Assembly (NCBI GenBank): GCA_910587835.1
Contig: CAJUNQ010000056.1
Span: forward strand, 1-56,218
Length of the DNA: 56,218 nucleotides
Reading direction: 5' to 3'
From: an uncultured Oscillospiraceae bacterium
GTDB taxonomy: Bacteria; Bacillota; Clostridia; Oscillospirales; Acutalibacteraceae
Shown here: piece by piece, positions 1-8,193 of the stretch
Layout of the letters: every line of letters begins with the position of its first letter
Position numbering within the stretch: position 1 is the stretch's first letter
Notes under the pieces: model-generated
The model's input: the letters and a program-made list of their open reading frames with translations, nothing else
Told to the model about the DNA's origin: nothing
Databases searched by the model: none
Translations under genes and position numbers: made by a program

Positions 1-229
1 CCTTTTTTGTGGAGTCAAAGGGGCCATGCTTCATGGAGCAGTGGCTGAGGGTAACGGGTACTCCGCCAAAGTCGGTAGTACGATCCTCATCTACCGGAAG
101 CAGGCCACAATGAATGATAGCGCCCCATTTCAGCCATCCGCTTTTCTTTTTGCGTTCATAGGTAATTGCTTCCATGATATACTTGTCGTTGACTTTTCCG
201 AGCGCATGGGAAAACTGTGTTGCGTTCAT
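1..229 (-). CDS. Partial anti-sigma-like / hypothetical protein, N-terminal part (runs off the window)
   Basis: The start codon overlaps the stop of the sigma factor upstream (TGATG), so the two are translationally coupled. The first 36 or so residues (MNATQFSHALGKVND..., then YERKKKSGWLKWGA) resemble the N-terminus of membrane proteins that clostridia encode right after this kind of sigma factor; these are thought to act as anti-sigma or sensor partners. In such proteins a transmembrane helix should follow WLKWGA. Here the sequence turns hydrophilic instead (IIHCGLLPVDEDRTTDFGG...), with no membrane segment up to the window edge. The gene may be truncated, frameshifted or joined to foreign DNA near position 120. 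The comparison is from memory of the family and the 3' end is not visible. Confidence 0.5.
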   Translation of the reverse strand, partial: MNATQFSHALGKVNDKYIMEAITYERKKKSGWLKWGAIIHCGLLPVDEDRTTDFGGVPVTLSHCSMKHGPFDSTKK

Positions 230-777
230 CACATGACCCCTCTTTCTTCAAAATAGTGTCGCAGTTGTTTTCGAATACGGGTCAGTCGGACGGACACATT
301 CTTTTCCGACAGGCCCGTTTGCACCGTGCTCTCCCCGTAGCTGTCGGAGAACCAGTGCCGGCGCATAAGGATGACTCGGTTCTCCGAGGACAGGGTTTCC
401 AGGAAGTCCTCAATCAGCCGGATAAGCTCCTGCTCCTCCATGTCCCCCTCCGCTGTACGAGGCGAGGCCAGACAACCCTCCAGCGCCACGGTGTAACTCC
501 CGCCGCCGCGCTTGGCCGCCCTGTCCGCATGATACCGCATGAGGGAGAGATTGCGGACGATCCGGCACAGGAATGCCAGCAGCGGACTGGGCCGGGCCGG
601 TGGGATGGCCTCCCAGGCACCCAGGTAGGCATCGTTCACGCACTCCTCCGCGTCCTGGCGGCTGTGCAGGATATTGTAAGACAGGCTGTGGCAAACCTTG
701 CCATATTTGCTGTCCAGCTCCCGGATCGCCTGCTCTGACCGGGCGAAGAACAGTTCTATGATGGCGTTGTCATCCAT
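229..777 (-). CDS. Sigma-70 family RNA polymerase sigma factor (ECF-like)
   Basis: This 182-residue protein has the two-domain layout of short sigma-70 factors. Region 2 lies in the N-terminal half (hydrophobic helix, then SRQDAEECVNDAYLGAWEAI). A C-terminal region 4 helix-turn-helix follows (YGESTVQTGLSEKNVSVRLT). It would direct RNA polymerase to a small regulon. GGAGGG sits about 10 bases before the ATG. The next gene starts inside its stop codon and looks like its regulatory partner. The upstream DNA on this strand is A/T-rich and could hold an autoregulated promoter, but I cannot assign one. Confidence 0.85.
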   Translation of the reverse strand: MDDNAIIELFFARSEQAIRELDSKYGKVCHSLSYNILHSRQDAEECVNDAYLGAWEAIPPARPSPLLAFLCRIVRNLSLMRYHADRAAKRGGGSYTVALEGCLASPRTAEGDMEEQELIRLIEDFLETLSSENRVILMRRHWFSDSYGESTVQTGLSEKNVSVRLTRIRKQLRHYFEERGVM

Positions 778-1157
778 CTGGGCATCCCTCCTCTCTGTCC
801 CTCAACTGTCTACTATGGATTTTCCGGAAATCACTACACTGTTTTGCAAAAAAAGTTCGAGAATTTTTTGCACTCCTATCTTATGGTAACATCCTTGATT
901 CCTAAAATCAAATAGGAGCATTCGTCTTTTACATCTAATTGAATTTACAGAAGTGATTAATACTTGACAACCCATTTTGTATATGGCATACTTAACGCAG
1001 TTTTAACAGAATGGCAGAGAAAGCATTATGCTATGCTCTGTATCTGTAGGAGAATCGTCTTATTGGGTGAAAAAGTCGTTCTTTGTTCTTTCTTTGTTTA
1101 GCGGCACAAATTTTGAGCGTATCTGTTGGGGGCGATTTGTTGGTTTGCCTCTGGCGC
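778..1157. other. Intergenic region, no convincing gene
   Basis: This gap separates the sigma factor from the first mobile repeat. I see no protein with a usable ribosome binding site. A plus-strand reading frame of 68 codons from 1028 runs into the repeat and has no recognisable sequence. A promoter-like motif is listed separately at 964-992. Confidence 0.5.
964..992 (+). promoter_or_regulatory. Promoter-like sequence with no obvious gene
   Basis: TTGACA (964-969) and CATACT (987-992) are separated by 17 bases. It points toward the MATE gene but lies about 400 bp before it, on the far side of the repeat at 1158-1293. It may be a remnant or drive a short transcript. Confidence 0.35.
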
Positions 1158-1293
1158 GGGAGTGTCCCATTCGCAGATTTTATAGAGACGTCTTGTCTGG
1201 GTCTCCGTTCCGGGAACTCCGGATAAATGGGTAATTACAGGGAACTGCCCCTATAAATCAGTCCTGTTATAAAATGCGCGAAAGGACACTCCC
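1158..1293. repeat. MITE-like inverted-repeat element, GGGAGTGTCC family, copy 1
   Basis: The segment begins GGGAGTGTCC and ends GGACACTCCC, a perfect 10-bp terminal inverted repeat. A second element with the same ends, and similar bases just inside them, lies at 40753-40844. It is 136 bp long and carries no gene. It ends 15 bp before the -35 box of the MATE promoter. No flanking direct repeat is visible at this copy. Confidence 0.65.
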
Positions 1294-1308
1294 AGATTGC
1301 GCTCGCCC

Positions 1309-1337
1309 TTGCAATTTGTGAAGGAGGGGTGTATAAT
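1309..1337 (+). promoter_or_regulatory. Promoter of the MATE transporter gene
   Basis: TTGCAA (1309-1314) and a perfect TATAAT (1332-1337) are 17 bases apart. The predicted transcript starts about 35 bases before the TTG start of the transporter and lies outside the adjacent repeat. Confidence 0.7.
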
Positions 1338-1377
1338 AATTGCATTAACAACTAATTCTGTGAGGAGTGTGGGAAAA

Positions 1378-2766
1378 TTGCAGTTTGTGAACCCCCAAAA
1401 GGTGTGCAAGGGTATGGAGTTGGGCTACGTCCCCCCCAGCGGGCGTATTGTGCGGGACGCTCTTGGCGTGGCCTGGCCCTCAGTGCTGGAGTCCTTCTTT
1501 GTGTGCTTGGCAGGCATGGTAGATACCATTATGGTGGGGTCCTTGGGCTCCTTTGCCATTGCGGCGGTAGGGCTGACCACCCAGGCCAAGTTTTTGGGGC
1601 TGGCCATCTTCCTGTCCCTCAATGTGGCTGTCTCCGCCCTGGTTGCCCGGCGGAAGGGGGCCGATGACCGGGAGAGCGCCAACCGCATCGTCCGCATGGC
1701 GCTGCTGGTCACATTGGGCCTCACTTTGGTGATCAGCACCATTTTTGTGACATTTGCCAGCCCCATTGTCCGCATGGTAGGCTCTCAGGCAGACACCCAC
1801 CAGTACGCGGTGGAGTACCTGCAAATCATCATGGGGGGCATGGGCTTCTCCACGGTGTCGCTGATGCTCAACGCCGCCCAGCGGGGGGCGGGCAACACCC
1901 GCATTGCCATGCTCACCAATGTCATCTCCAATACAGTCAACGTGATCTTCAACTATCTGCTCATTGGGGGCAATTTCGGCTTTCCTGCTCTTGGGGTGCG
2001 GGGTGCGGCGCTGGCCACAGTGATTGGCACGGTTTGTGCCTGCTGCCTCAGCATTGCCTCTGTTCTGCGCCGGGACGGCTTTATCAACCTGCGGGCAGTC
2101 AAGGGCTGGGTCGCAGACCGGACCAGCGTCCGGTCTCTGCTGAATGTGGGCTCCAGCGCGTTTGTAGAGCAGCTCTGCCTGCGGGTGGGCTTTCTGCTGT
2201 TTGCCATGACAGTGGCCCATCTGGGCACCACAGAGATGGCCGCCCATCAGATTGGCATGAACATGATGAGCATGTCCTTCTCCTTTGGGGACGGGCTCTC
2301 GGTGGCCTCGGTGACGCTGATCGGCCAGAGCCTGGGGCGCAAGCGGCCGGACATGGCAAAGCTCTACGGCAATGTATGCCAGAAGCTGGGACTGATCTGT
2401 GCCTTTCTGGTGGCAACAGTCTACTTCCTGTTTGGTAAGCAGATTTTCATGCTGTTCTCCCAGGAGGCTCCCATTCTGGAATATGGCTCTGTCATCATGC
2501 GCATCCTCAGTATTACCCTGTTCTTTCAGATTGAGCAGGTGGTACTCTTTGGCTGTCTGCGGGGCGCGGGCGATACCAGATTCACCGCACTGGTGTCTCT
2601 GATCAGCGTCACCTGCATTCGTCCCGGCATGAGCTGGCTGCTGTGCTATCCCTTGGGCATTGGGCTTATCGGCGCATGGCTGGGCACCTTCTGCGACCAG
2701 GTGCTGCGGTTCATCCTCACTTCCATCCGTTTCCGCAAGGGGCAGTGGATAAAGATTCGTTTGTGA
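1378..2766 (+). CDS. MATE family efflux transporter
   Basis: This protein of about 462 residues has twelve predicted membrane helices in two related halves. It belongs to the MATE (multidrug and toxic compound extrusion) family, which exports cationic drugs or metabolites using Na+ or H+ gradients. Family-like stretches include PSVLESFFVCLAGMVDTIMV in helix 1, GAGNTRIAM after helix 5 and GAGDTRFTALVS in the second half. The reading frame is open to 1297, but that start lies over the promoter. TTG at 1378, 10 bases after GAGGAG, fits better. It is monocistronic, with a strong hairpin 110 bp downstream. The substrate is unknown. Confidence 0.88.
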   Translation: MQFVNPQKVCKGMELGYVPPSGRIVRDALGVAWPSVLESFFVCLAGMVDTIMVGSLGSFAIAAVGLTTQAKFLGLAIFLSLNVAVSALVARRKGADDRESANRIVRMALLVTLGLTLVISTIFVTFASPIVRMVGSQADTHQYAVEYLQIIMGGMGFSTVSLMLNAAQRGAGNTRIAMLTNVISNTVNVIFNYLLIGGNFGFPALGVRGAALATVIGTVCACCLSIASVLRRDGFINLRAVKGWVADRTSVRSLLNVGSSAFVEQLCLRVGFLLFAMTVAHLGTTEMAAHQIGMNMMSMSFSFGDGLSVASVTLIGQSLGRKRPDMAKLYGNVCQKLGLICAFLVATVYFLFGKQIFMLFSQEAPILEYGSVIMRILSITLFFQIEQVVLFGCLRGAGDTRFTALVSLISVTCIRPGMSWLLCYPLGIGLIGAWLGTFCDQVLRFILTSIRFRKGQWIKIRL

Positions 2767-2872
2767 CCGGGTACATATTGTTAACGCATATTTGAAAAGG
2801 GGCGTTTCTTTCCAACCGCGTCAATTATATATATGCCGCCGCTCTTTTTCCATTCCTCCCAAAACAGAACCA

Positions 2873-2925
2873 TAAGAGAACGCCCCCTGTCCTATGCTGT
2901 GGACAGGGGGCGTTCTCTTATTTTC
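2873..2925. terminator. Bidirectional terminator between MATE and dnaJ
   Basis: A perfect 20-bp stem (2873-2892 with 2901-2920) encloses an 8-base loop. Its plus-strand exit reads TTATTTTC. It lies between the convergent ends of the MATE gene and dnaJ, so it can end both transcripts. Confidence 0.85.
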
Positions 2926-4072
2926 AGTCTCCAAACATATCCTTCAGCTTGGAGAAGAAGCTTTTGCGTTTCTGATAATTCTTGTCATCCGTGTTGTTGT
3001 CCAGCTCGGCCAGAATCTCCTTCTGACGTTTGTTCAGATTTTTGGGCACCTCCACTGTCACCTGAACATACTGGTCGCCCCGCATCCGGGGGTTGTGGAG
3101 ATTCTGTATCCCTTTCCCCTTCAGCCGGAACACGTCCCCGGGCTGGGCGCCCTCATGGACGTGGTAGCTGACCCTGCCGTCCAGAGTGGGCACCTCCACA
3201 TCCGCGCCCAAGGCCGCCTGGGTGAAGGTAATGGGCATCTCGCACCAGACGTCGTTGCCCCTGCGCTGAAAAACAGGATGGGGACGGACCGAAACATATA
3301 CATGCAGGTCGCCGTTGGGCCCGCCGTTGCTGCCGGCATTGCCCTTGCCGCTGACGTTGAGAATCTGCTCATCGCTGATCCCCGCGGGCACGGTGACCTC
3401 AATGGTCTTCCGCCGCCGGACCCGGCCCTTGCCATCGCAGGTGCGGCAGGGCTTTTCAATGATTTTGCCTGTGCCCCGGCAGCGGTCGCAGGTGTGGTTG
3501 GACTGCATGACCCCAAAGGGGGTGCGCTGGCTGACCCGCACCTGCCCGGTTCCGTTACAGTTGGGGCAGGTTTTGGGGCTGGTGCTCTCTGCCGCGCCGG
3601 TGCCGTGGCAATCCTCGCACTGCTCGATCTGCTGGTACTCCACCGTCTGCTTGCAGCCCTTGGCCGCCTCCTCAAAGCTGATGGCAATATTGGCCTGAAC
3701 ATCGCTGCCCTGCCGGGGCGCGTTGGGGTTCTGTCTTCTGCCGCCCCCAAAGCCGCCCCCAAAAAAGCTGTCGAAGATGTCTCCAATATCGAAGCCGGCC
3801 CCCTGGAAAGGGTTGCCCCCCCCTGCCCCGCCGCCAAAGTTGGGATCAACTCCCGCATGGCCGAACTGGTCGTAGCGGGCCCGCTTGTCGCCGTCTGAGA
3901 GCACCTCGTAGGCCTCGTTGACCTCCTTGAACTTGGCCTCAGCGGCCTTGTCGTCGGGGTTCAGGTCCGGGTGGTACTTTTTCGCCAGCTGGCGGTAGGC
4001 CTTTTTGATCTCATCCTCTGAGGCGGACTTGCCAATGCCCAGCACCTCATAGTAGTCTCTTTTGTCTGCCAC
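2924..4072 (-). CDS. dnaJ: Chaperone protein DnaJ
   Basis: DnaJ is the Hsp40 co-chaperone that delivers unfolded proteins to DnaK and stimulates its ATPase. The 382-residue protein has every class I element: a J-domain with HPD at residues 34-36, a Gly/Phe-rich linker (about 75-118), and a zinc-binding region with four CxxCxGxG repeats (about 152-217: CEDCHGTG, CPNCNGTG, CDRCRGTG, CRTCDGKG). A C-terminal substrate-binding part follows. It is the last gene of hrcA-grpE-dnaK-dnaJ, 30 bp after dnaK, and ends at a strong terminator. Confidence 0.98.
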   Translation of the reverse strand: MADKRDYYEVLGIGKSASEDEIKKAYRQLAKKYHPDLNPDDKAAEAKFKEVNEAYEVLSDGDKRARYDQFGHAGVDPNFGGGAGGGNPFQGAGFDIGDIFDSFFGGGFGGGRRQNPNAPRQGSDVQANIAISFEEAAKGCKQTVEYQQIEQCEDCHGTGAAESTSPKTCPNCNGTGQVRVSQRTPFGVMQSNHTCDRCRGTGKIIEKPCRTCDGKGRVRRRKTIEVTVPAGISDEQILNVSGKGNAGSNGGPNGDLHVYVSVRPHPVFQRRGNDVWCEMPITFTQAALGADVEVPTLDGRVSYHVHEGAQPGDVFRLKGKGIQNLHNPRMRGDQYVQVTVEVPKNLNKRQKEILAELDNNTDDKNYQKRKSFFSKLKDMFGD

Positions 4073-4102
4073 TCAAATCAACTCCTGAAACCCCGCCGGG
4101 CC

Positions 4103-5941
4103 TTAGTTTACGTCTTTGAAGTCTGCGTCGTAGACATTGCCGTCGCCGCCGTTCCCGCCGTCACCGGGAGCGCCGGGGTTCTGGGGGCCCTCAGGACCCT
4201 GCTGGGGGGCTGCCTGCTGGTAGAGCTTTTCGCTGACCGCATACACTGCCTTTTGCAGCTCATCCATGCCCGTCTTCAGCTCCTCCACCGAGCCGTTCTG
4301 CAGCTTATCCCGCAGCGCCGCTACCTTCACGTTGATCTCGTTCTTATCTGCCTCCTGCAGCTTGTCGCCGCTGTCTGCCAGCAGCTTCTCCGCAGAGTAG
4401 CACAGGTTCTCCGCGTTGTTTTTCACATCCACCTCTTCCCTGCGCTTTTTGTCCTCCTCGGCAAACTGCTCTGCAGCCTTTACCGCCTTGTCAATGTCCT
4501 CCTTGCTCATGTTGGAGCTGGAGCTGATGGTGATATGCTGCTCCTTGCCGGTGCCCAGGTCCTTGGCAGAGACATTGACAATGCCGTTTGCGTCAATGTC
4601 AAAGGTGACCTCGATCTGAGGGATGCCCCGGGGAGCGGGGGCAATACCGTCCAGCTTGAACAGGCCCAGCTGCTTATTGTCCCGGGCAAACTCCCGCTCG
4701 CCCTGCAGCACGTTGACCTCTACCTGGGTCTGGCTGTCAGCGGCTGTAGAGAATATCTGGCTCTTTTTGGTGGGGATGGTGGTGTTGCGGTCAATGATCT
4801 TGGTCATAACGCCGCCCATGGTCTCCACGCCCAGGCTCAGAGGCGTCACGTCCAGCAGCAGCAGACCCTGGACCTCGTTATTCAGCACACCCGCCTGAAT
4901 GGCCGCGCCCATAGCCACGCACTCGTCCGGGTTGATGCCCTTGAAGGGCTCTTTTCCAATAAAGTTCTTCACCGCGTCCTGCACGGCAGGAATGCGGGAG
5001 GAGCCGCCCACCAGCAGCACCTTGCTGATCTCCCCAATGGACAGGCCGCTGTCCTGAAGAGCCTGGCGCACAGGGCCCATGGTCTTTTCCACCAGGTCGG
5101 CAGTGAGCTCGTTGAACTTGGCCCGGCTCAGGGTCATGTCCAGATGCTTGGGGCCAGTGGCGTCGGCGGTGATAAAGGGCAGGTTGATGGCCGCGCTGGT
5201 CACGCCGGAGAGCTCAATCTTGGCCTTCTCCGCAGCCTCCTTGATGCGCTGCATGGCCATCTTGTCGCCGGAGAGGTCAATGCCCTGCTCCACCTTGAAG
5301 CCGCCTACAATCCAGTCGATGACCCGCTGGTCAAAATCGTCGCCGCCCAAGCGGTTGTTGCCGGCAGTGGCAAGCACCTCCTGCACGCCGTCACCCATCT
5401 CAATAATGGACACGTCAAAGGTGCCGCCGCCCAGGTCGTACACCATCACCTTCTGGTCATTGTCCTTGTCAACGCCGTAAGAGAGCGCGGCGGCGGTGGG
5501 CTCGTTGATAATGCGCTTGACCTCCAGGCCGGCAATCCTGCCCGCGTCCTTGGTGGCCTGACGCTGAGAATCGGTGAAGTAAGCGGGCACTGTAATCACT
5601 GCGCTGGCCACAGGCTCGCCCAGATAGGCCTCGGCATCCGCCTTCAGCTTCTGCAGAATCATGGCGCTGATTTCCTGAGGAGTAAAGCTCTTGTCGTCAA
5701 CGCTCACCTTATAGGCGCTGCCCATCTCCCGCTTGATCGAGGAGACTGTGCGGTCCGGGTTGGTGATAGCCTGACGCTTTGCCACCTGGCCCACCATGCG
5801 CTCGCCGGTTTTGCTGAACGCCACCACAGAGGGAGTGGTACGGGCTCCCTCGGCATTGGCGATAACCACCGGCTCGCCGCCCTCGATGACCGCCACGCAG
5901 GAGTTTGTTGTGCCCAGATCGATACCAATCGTTTTTGCCAT
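4103..5941 (-). CDS. dnaK: Molecular chaperone DnaK (Hsp70)
   Basis: This is the 612-residue Hsp70 chaperone. The ATPase domain opens with GIDLGTTNSCVAV and contains the phosphate-binding loop VYDLGGGTFDVSI. The substrate-binding domain carries the family stretch LLLLDVTPLSLGVETMGG. The C-terminus is a Gly/Asn-rich tail ending DADFKDVN. It works with DnaJ and the nucleotide exchange factor GrpE, both encoded next to it. The 106-bp gap before it (grpE side) has no CIRCE, so it is probably transcribed from the hrcA promoter. Confidence 0.99.
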   Translation of the reverse strand: MAKTIGIDLGTTNSCVAVIEGGEPVVIANAEGARTTPSVVAFSKTGERMVGQVAKRQAITNPDRTVSSIKREMGSAYKVSVDDKSFTPQEISAMILQKLKADAEAYLGEPVASAVITVPAYFTDSQRQATKDAGRIAGLEVKRIINEPTAAALSYGVDKDNDQKVMVYDLGGGTFDVSIIEMGDGVQEVLATAGNNRLGGDDFDQRVIDWIVGGFKVEQGIDLSGDKMAMQRIKEAAEKAKIELSGVTSAAINLPFITADATGPKHLDMTLSRAKFNELTADLVEKTMGPVRQALQDSGLSIGEISKVLLVGGSSRIPAVQDAVKNFIGKEPFKGINPDECVAMGAAIQAGVLNNEVQGLLLLDVTPLSLGVETMGGVMTKIIDRNTTIPTKKSQIFSTAADSQTQVEVNVLQGEREFARDNKQLGLFKLDGIAPAPRGIPQIEVTFDIDANGIVNVSAKDLGTGKEQHITISSSSNMSKEDIDKAVKAAEQFAEEDKKRREEVDVKNNAENLCYSAEKLLADSGDKLQEADKNEINVKVAALRDKLQNGSVEELKTGMDELQKAVYAVSEKLYQQAAPQQGPEGPQNPGAPGDGGNGGDGNVYDADFKDVN

Positions 5942-6047
5942 TGTTGATTACCTCTCTTATTCTTTGATTTACATAATAGTATGATTTGCCGACCGTTCTT
6001 TTCGCTTTCAGCCTGACTAGAAAAATTTATTTCCTAAAGACGGGGGA

Positions 6048-6584
6048 TCAGTTGGCCACCTGCACCATGGCGTGGCGCACCACCCTGCCGCCCAGGGTAT
6101 AGCCCTTCTGGAACACAGCGGAAATCACATTCTCCCCCAGCGCCTCATCCTCAATATGGGCTACGGCGTTGTGCAGGTTGGGGTCAAAGGCCTCCCCCAC
6201 CGCTCCTACCGGTGCAACGCCAAGCTTTTCAAAGGCGCTCTCTATCTGGGCCTCAATCATCTCCACACCCTTGCGCATGTCCTCACCCGAGGCATTTTCC
6301 TGCCCCAGGGCCAGGCTGATATTGTCGGCAATGGGCAGAATGGCCTGCACAGTGTCAGCCACCGCGTTATTGTAAATAGCTGTCTTCTCCCCTGCCGTGC
6401 GCTTGCGAAAATTGTCATACTCAGCCAGCACCCGCAGGTACTGCTCCTTCTGCGCCGCCAGCTCCGTCCTGAGCTTTTCCAGCTCATCCTCCAGGGGCTG
6501 CTCTGGCTGGGGCTCCTGGGCCTGCGCGGCCTCCTGTTCCGGCGGGACCTCCGCCTCAGGGGGCTTTTTCTCCTTGTCCTTCAT
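6048..6584 (-). CDS. grpE: Nucleotide exchange factor GrpE
   Basis: This 178-residue protein has a charged N-terminus rich in Pro/Glu/Gln, a long coiled coil (about 35-75, including the typical YLRVLAEYDNFRKRT) and a C-terminal beta domain containing GEAFDPNLHNAVAH and GYTLGGRVVRHAMVQVAN. GrpE dimers release ADP from DnaK. It lies between hrcA and dnaK, the usual Gram-positive order. Confidence 0.97.
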   Translation of the reverse strand: MKDKEKKPPEAEVPPEQEAAQAQEPQPEQPLEDELEKLRTELAAQKEQYLRVLAEYDNFRKRTAGEKTAIYNNAVADTVQAILPIADNISLALGQENASGEDMRKGVEMIEAQIESAFEKLGVAPVGAVGEAFDPNLHNAVAHIEDEALGENVISAVFQKGYTLGGRVVRHAMVQVAN

Positions 6585-6633
6585 GCTTCCGGCTCCTTTC
6601 TATATATAATGGCTCCATGCAAAACCATTTTTT

Positions 6634-7659
6634 CTATTCCTCCCGGGCCAGCGCGGTGAGCTGGCCGCTGATCTGCTCCGCCAGGTAGCCCAGCACCGCC
6701 GTGAGCCCGGGGTAGTCCATGCGCACCGGCCCTACCGCCGCGATGGCCCCCGCGTCCTGGCCGTCCACATGGTAGCGGGCCGTCAAAAGAGACACGCCCT
6801 CCAGCTCCGGCCAGCCGCACTCCTGGCCGATGAGCACCGTCACCCGCCCGGGCTTCTGGGCCAGCAGGCTGGCAAGCTCCTGCCGCCGCTCCAGAAAATG
6901 CAGCACCCGCCGGGCCTCAGCGGCCCCCAGCTCCTGGTAGAGCAGCAGATTCATCTGTCCGCTCAGCAGAGTGTCGGTACGGGCCGTGTCATCAGCCGCC
7001 TCGAGCAAAGCCCGCAGGGGCGCGCCGATCATCGCGTACAGCTCTCCCAGAGAGGCCCCCAAGCTCTGCAAAAAGGCCGGGGTAATCTCCGAGACCATTT
7101 TCCCGGTGACTCTTTCGTTGAACACCCGGAAGAACACCCGGAGAATGTCATTGGTCAAATCGTAGTCGCAGCGGAACACCCGGCTTTTCATGGTGCCGAC
7201 AGAGCTCATCACCAGCAGCATGGCCGTGCGGCGGCTGGTCTGCACCAGCTGCACCGCCTTGATTCGGGAGCCGGGCCCTCCCGGCGTGGTAACGGCGGCA
7301 ATGCACCGGCTGATGCCTGCGGCCAGCTGCACTGCCCGCAGAAGCAGCTGCTCCGGGTCATACTGGCCCGGGGCCAGCCGGGCGTCGATTCCCCGCCGCT
7401 GGGCGGGAGTCAGCTCCGGCACCTGCATCAGCCGGTCCACATATTCCCGGTAGCCCCGCTGCGAGGGCACCCGGCCTGCCGAGGTATGGGGCTGTTCTAA
7501 CAAGCCCAGCTCGGTCAGGCTGGCCATCTCGTTGCGTACTGTGGCAGAGGAGACGCCGATCTCCTCGGCAATGGCCTTGCTGCCCACCGGCTCTCCATGT
7601 TGAATGTAGCCTGTGACCACCGAGGCCAGTATTCTTTTTCTTCGCAGGGTAAGCTCCAT
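6634..7659 (-). CDS. hrcA: Heat-inducible transcription repressor HrcA
   Basis: HrcA represses class I heat-shock genes by binding CIRCE. The protein has an N-terminal winged helix (GYIQHGEPVGSKAIAEEIGV, then SSATVRNEMASLTELG) followed by the conserved LLEQPHTSAGRVPSQRGYREYVD and a C-terminal inserted dimerising domain. The frame is open to 7701, but that start lies inside the CIRCE operator. ATG at 7659 gives a normal protein of about 341 residues that begins MELTLRRKRIL. It is the first gene of the operon and is likely autoregulated. Confidence 0.96.
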   Translation of the reverse strand: MELTLRRKRILASVVTGYIQHGEPVGSKAIAEEIGVSSATVRNEMASLTELGLLEQPHTSAGRVPSQRGYREYVDRLMQVPELTPAQRRGIDARLAPGQYDPEQLLLRAVQLAAGISRCIAAVTTPGGPGSRIKAVQLVQTSRRTAMLLVMSSVGTMKSRVFRCDYDLTNDILRVFFRVFNERVTGKMVSEITPAFLQSLGASLGELYAMIGAPLRALLEAADDTARTDTLLSGQMNLLLYQELGAAEARRVLHFLERRQELASLLAQKPGRVTVLIGQECGWPELEGVSLLTARYHVDGQDAGAIAAVGPVRMDYPGLTAVLGYLAEQISGQLTALAREE

Positions 7660-7694
7660 AGGACCGCCTTCCCTTCTGCCCTTCCGGGCGGGTT

Positions 7695-7721
7695 TTAGCA
7701 CTCATAGCCATCGAGTGCTAA
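7695..7721. promoter_or_regulatory. CIRCE operator (HrcA binding site)
   Basis: The exact consensus TTAGCACTC-N9-GAGTGCTAA is present, with spacer ATAGCCATC. It lies just downstream of the hrcA promoter and 36 bp before the hrcA start. Confidence 0.97.
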
Positions 7722-7732
7722 ACTGTATCTAT

Positions 7733-7761
7733 AATGTACCACCATGGTCAGAAAAAGTCAA
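7733..7761 (-). promoter_or_regulatory. hrcA operon promoter
   Basis: Read on the minus strand, TTGACT (7761-7756) and TACATT (7738-7733) are 17 bases apart, and the CIRCE palindrome starts 11 bases later. This fits the vegetative, HrcA-repressed arrangement. Confidence 0.75.
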
Positions 7762-7890
7762 TACAATATTTGTAAAAACTTTATGAACCAGCGCAAGCGC
7801 TGGACTGTCTTCGCGGGAAACGCTGGTGTAAACAAAAGGGAAAGTGTGTGGCCGCAGCTTGTGGCGGCTGCTGGGAATAAGGCTCAGGGA

Positions 7891-8057
7891 CTAGGGCTTG
7901 TTTGAAAAATCGAAAACGCCGTCTTTTTACCCAGAAGCAGCCATCTTCTGTGTCGAAAATCCTCGTAATACGCAAGTATTCCTTGCGGTTTTCTCCTTGA
8001 AGCTGACCGCTTCTGGTCAAAAATCCGTCATTTCCTCTATTTTCAAACAAGCCCTAG
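7891..8057. repeat. Fold-back repeat, family A, copy 1
   Basis: The 167-bp segment starts CTAGGGCTTGTTTGAAAA and ends in the exact complement, an 18-bp perfect terminal inverted repeat. The two halves are imperfectly complementary along their length, so the whole element can fold into one long hairpin. Clearly related copies occur at 16448-16616 and 55927-56093. There is no gene inside. It lies between hrcA and the solute-binding lipoprotein gene. Confidence 0.85.
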
Positions 8058-8139
8058 CCTTTTGCCCCTCCAGAAGCTACCACATTTCGACAGAGGTACT
8101 GGTACAGCCATATTGTTTTGTGCTCTTTTTTAAAAACTA

Positions 8140-8168
8140 TTTACAAATATACAATTCTGTAGTATAAT
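8140..8168 (+). promoter_or_regulatory. Promoter of the first solute-binding lipoprotein gene
   Basis: TTTACA (8140-8145) and TATAAT (8163-8168) are separated by 17 bases, 26 bp before the start codon and after the fold-back repeat. Confidence 0.75.
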
Positions 8169-8193
8169 TTTTACGAAAGGTGGTTGAGATACT

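Noticed and set aside
1028..1234. 68-codon ORF before the MATE gene
   Set aside because: It runs across the end of a mobile repeat, has no recognisable sequence and no clear ribosome site.
4253..5947. 564-codon open frame on the plus strand opposite dnaK
   Set aside because: It is the antisense of a certain dnaK gene, has no domain I recognise, and is a consequence of GC-rich codon use.
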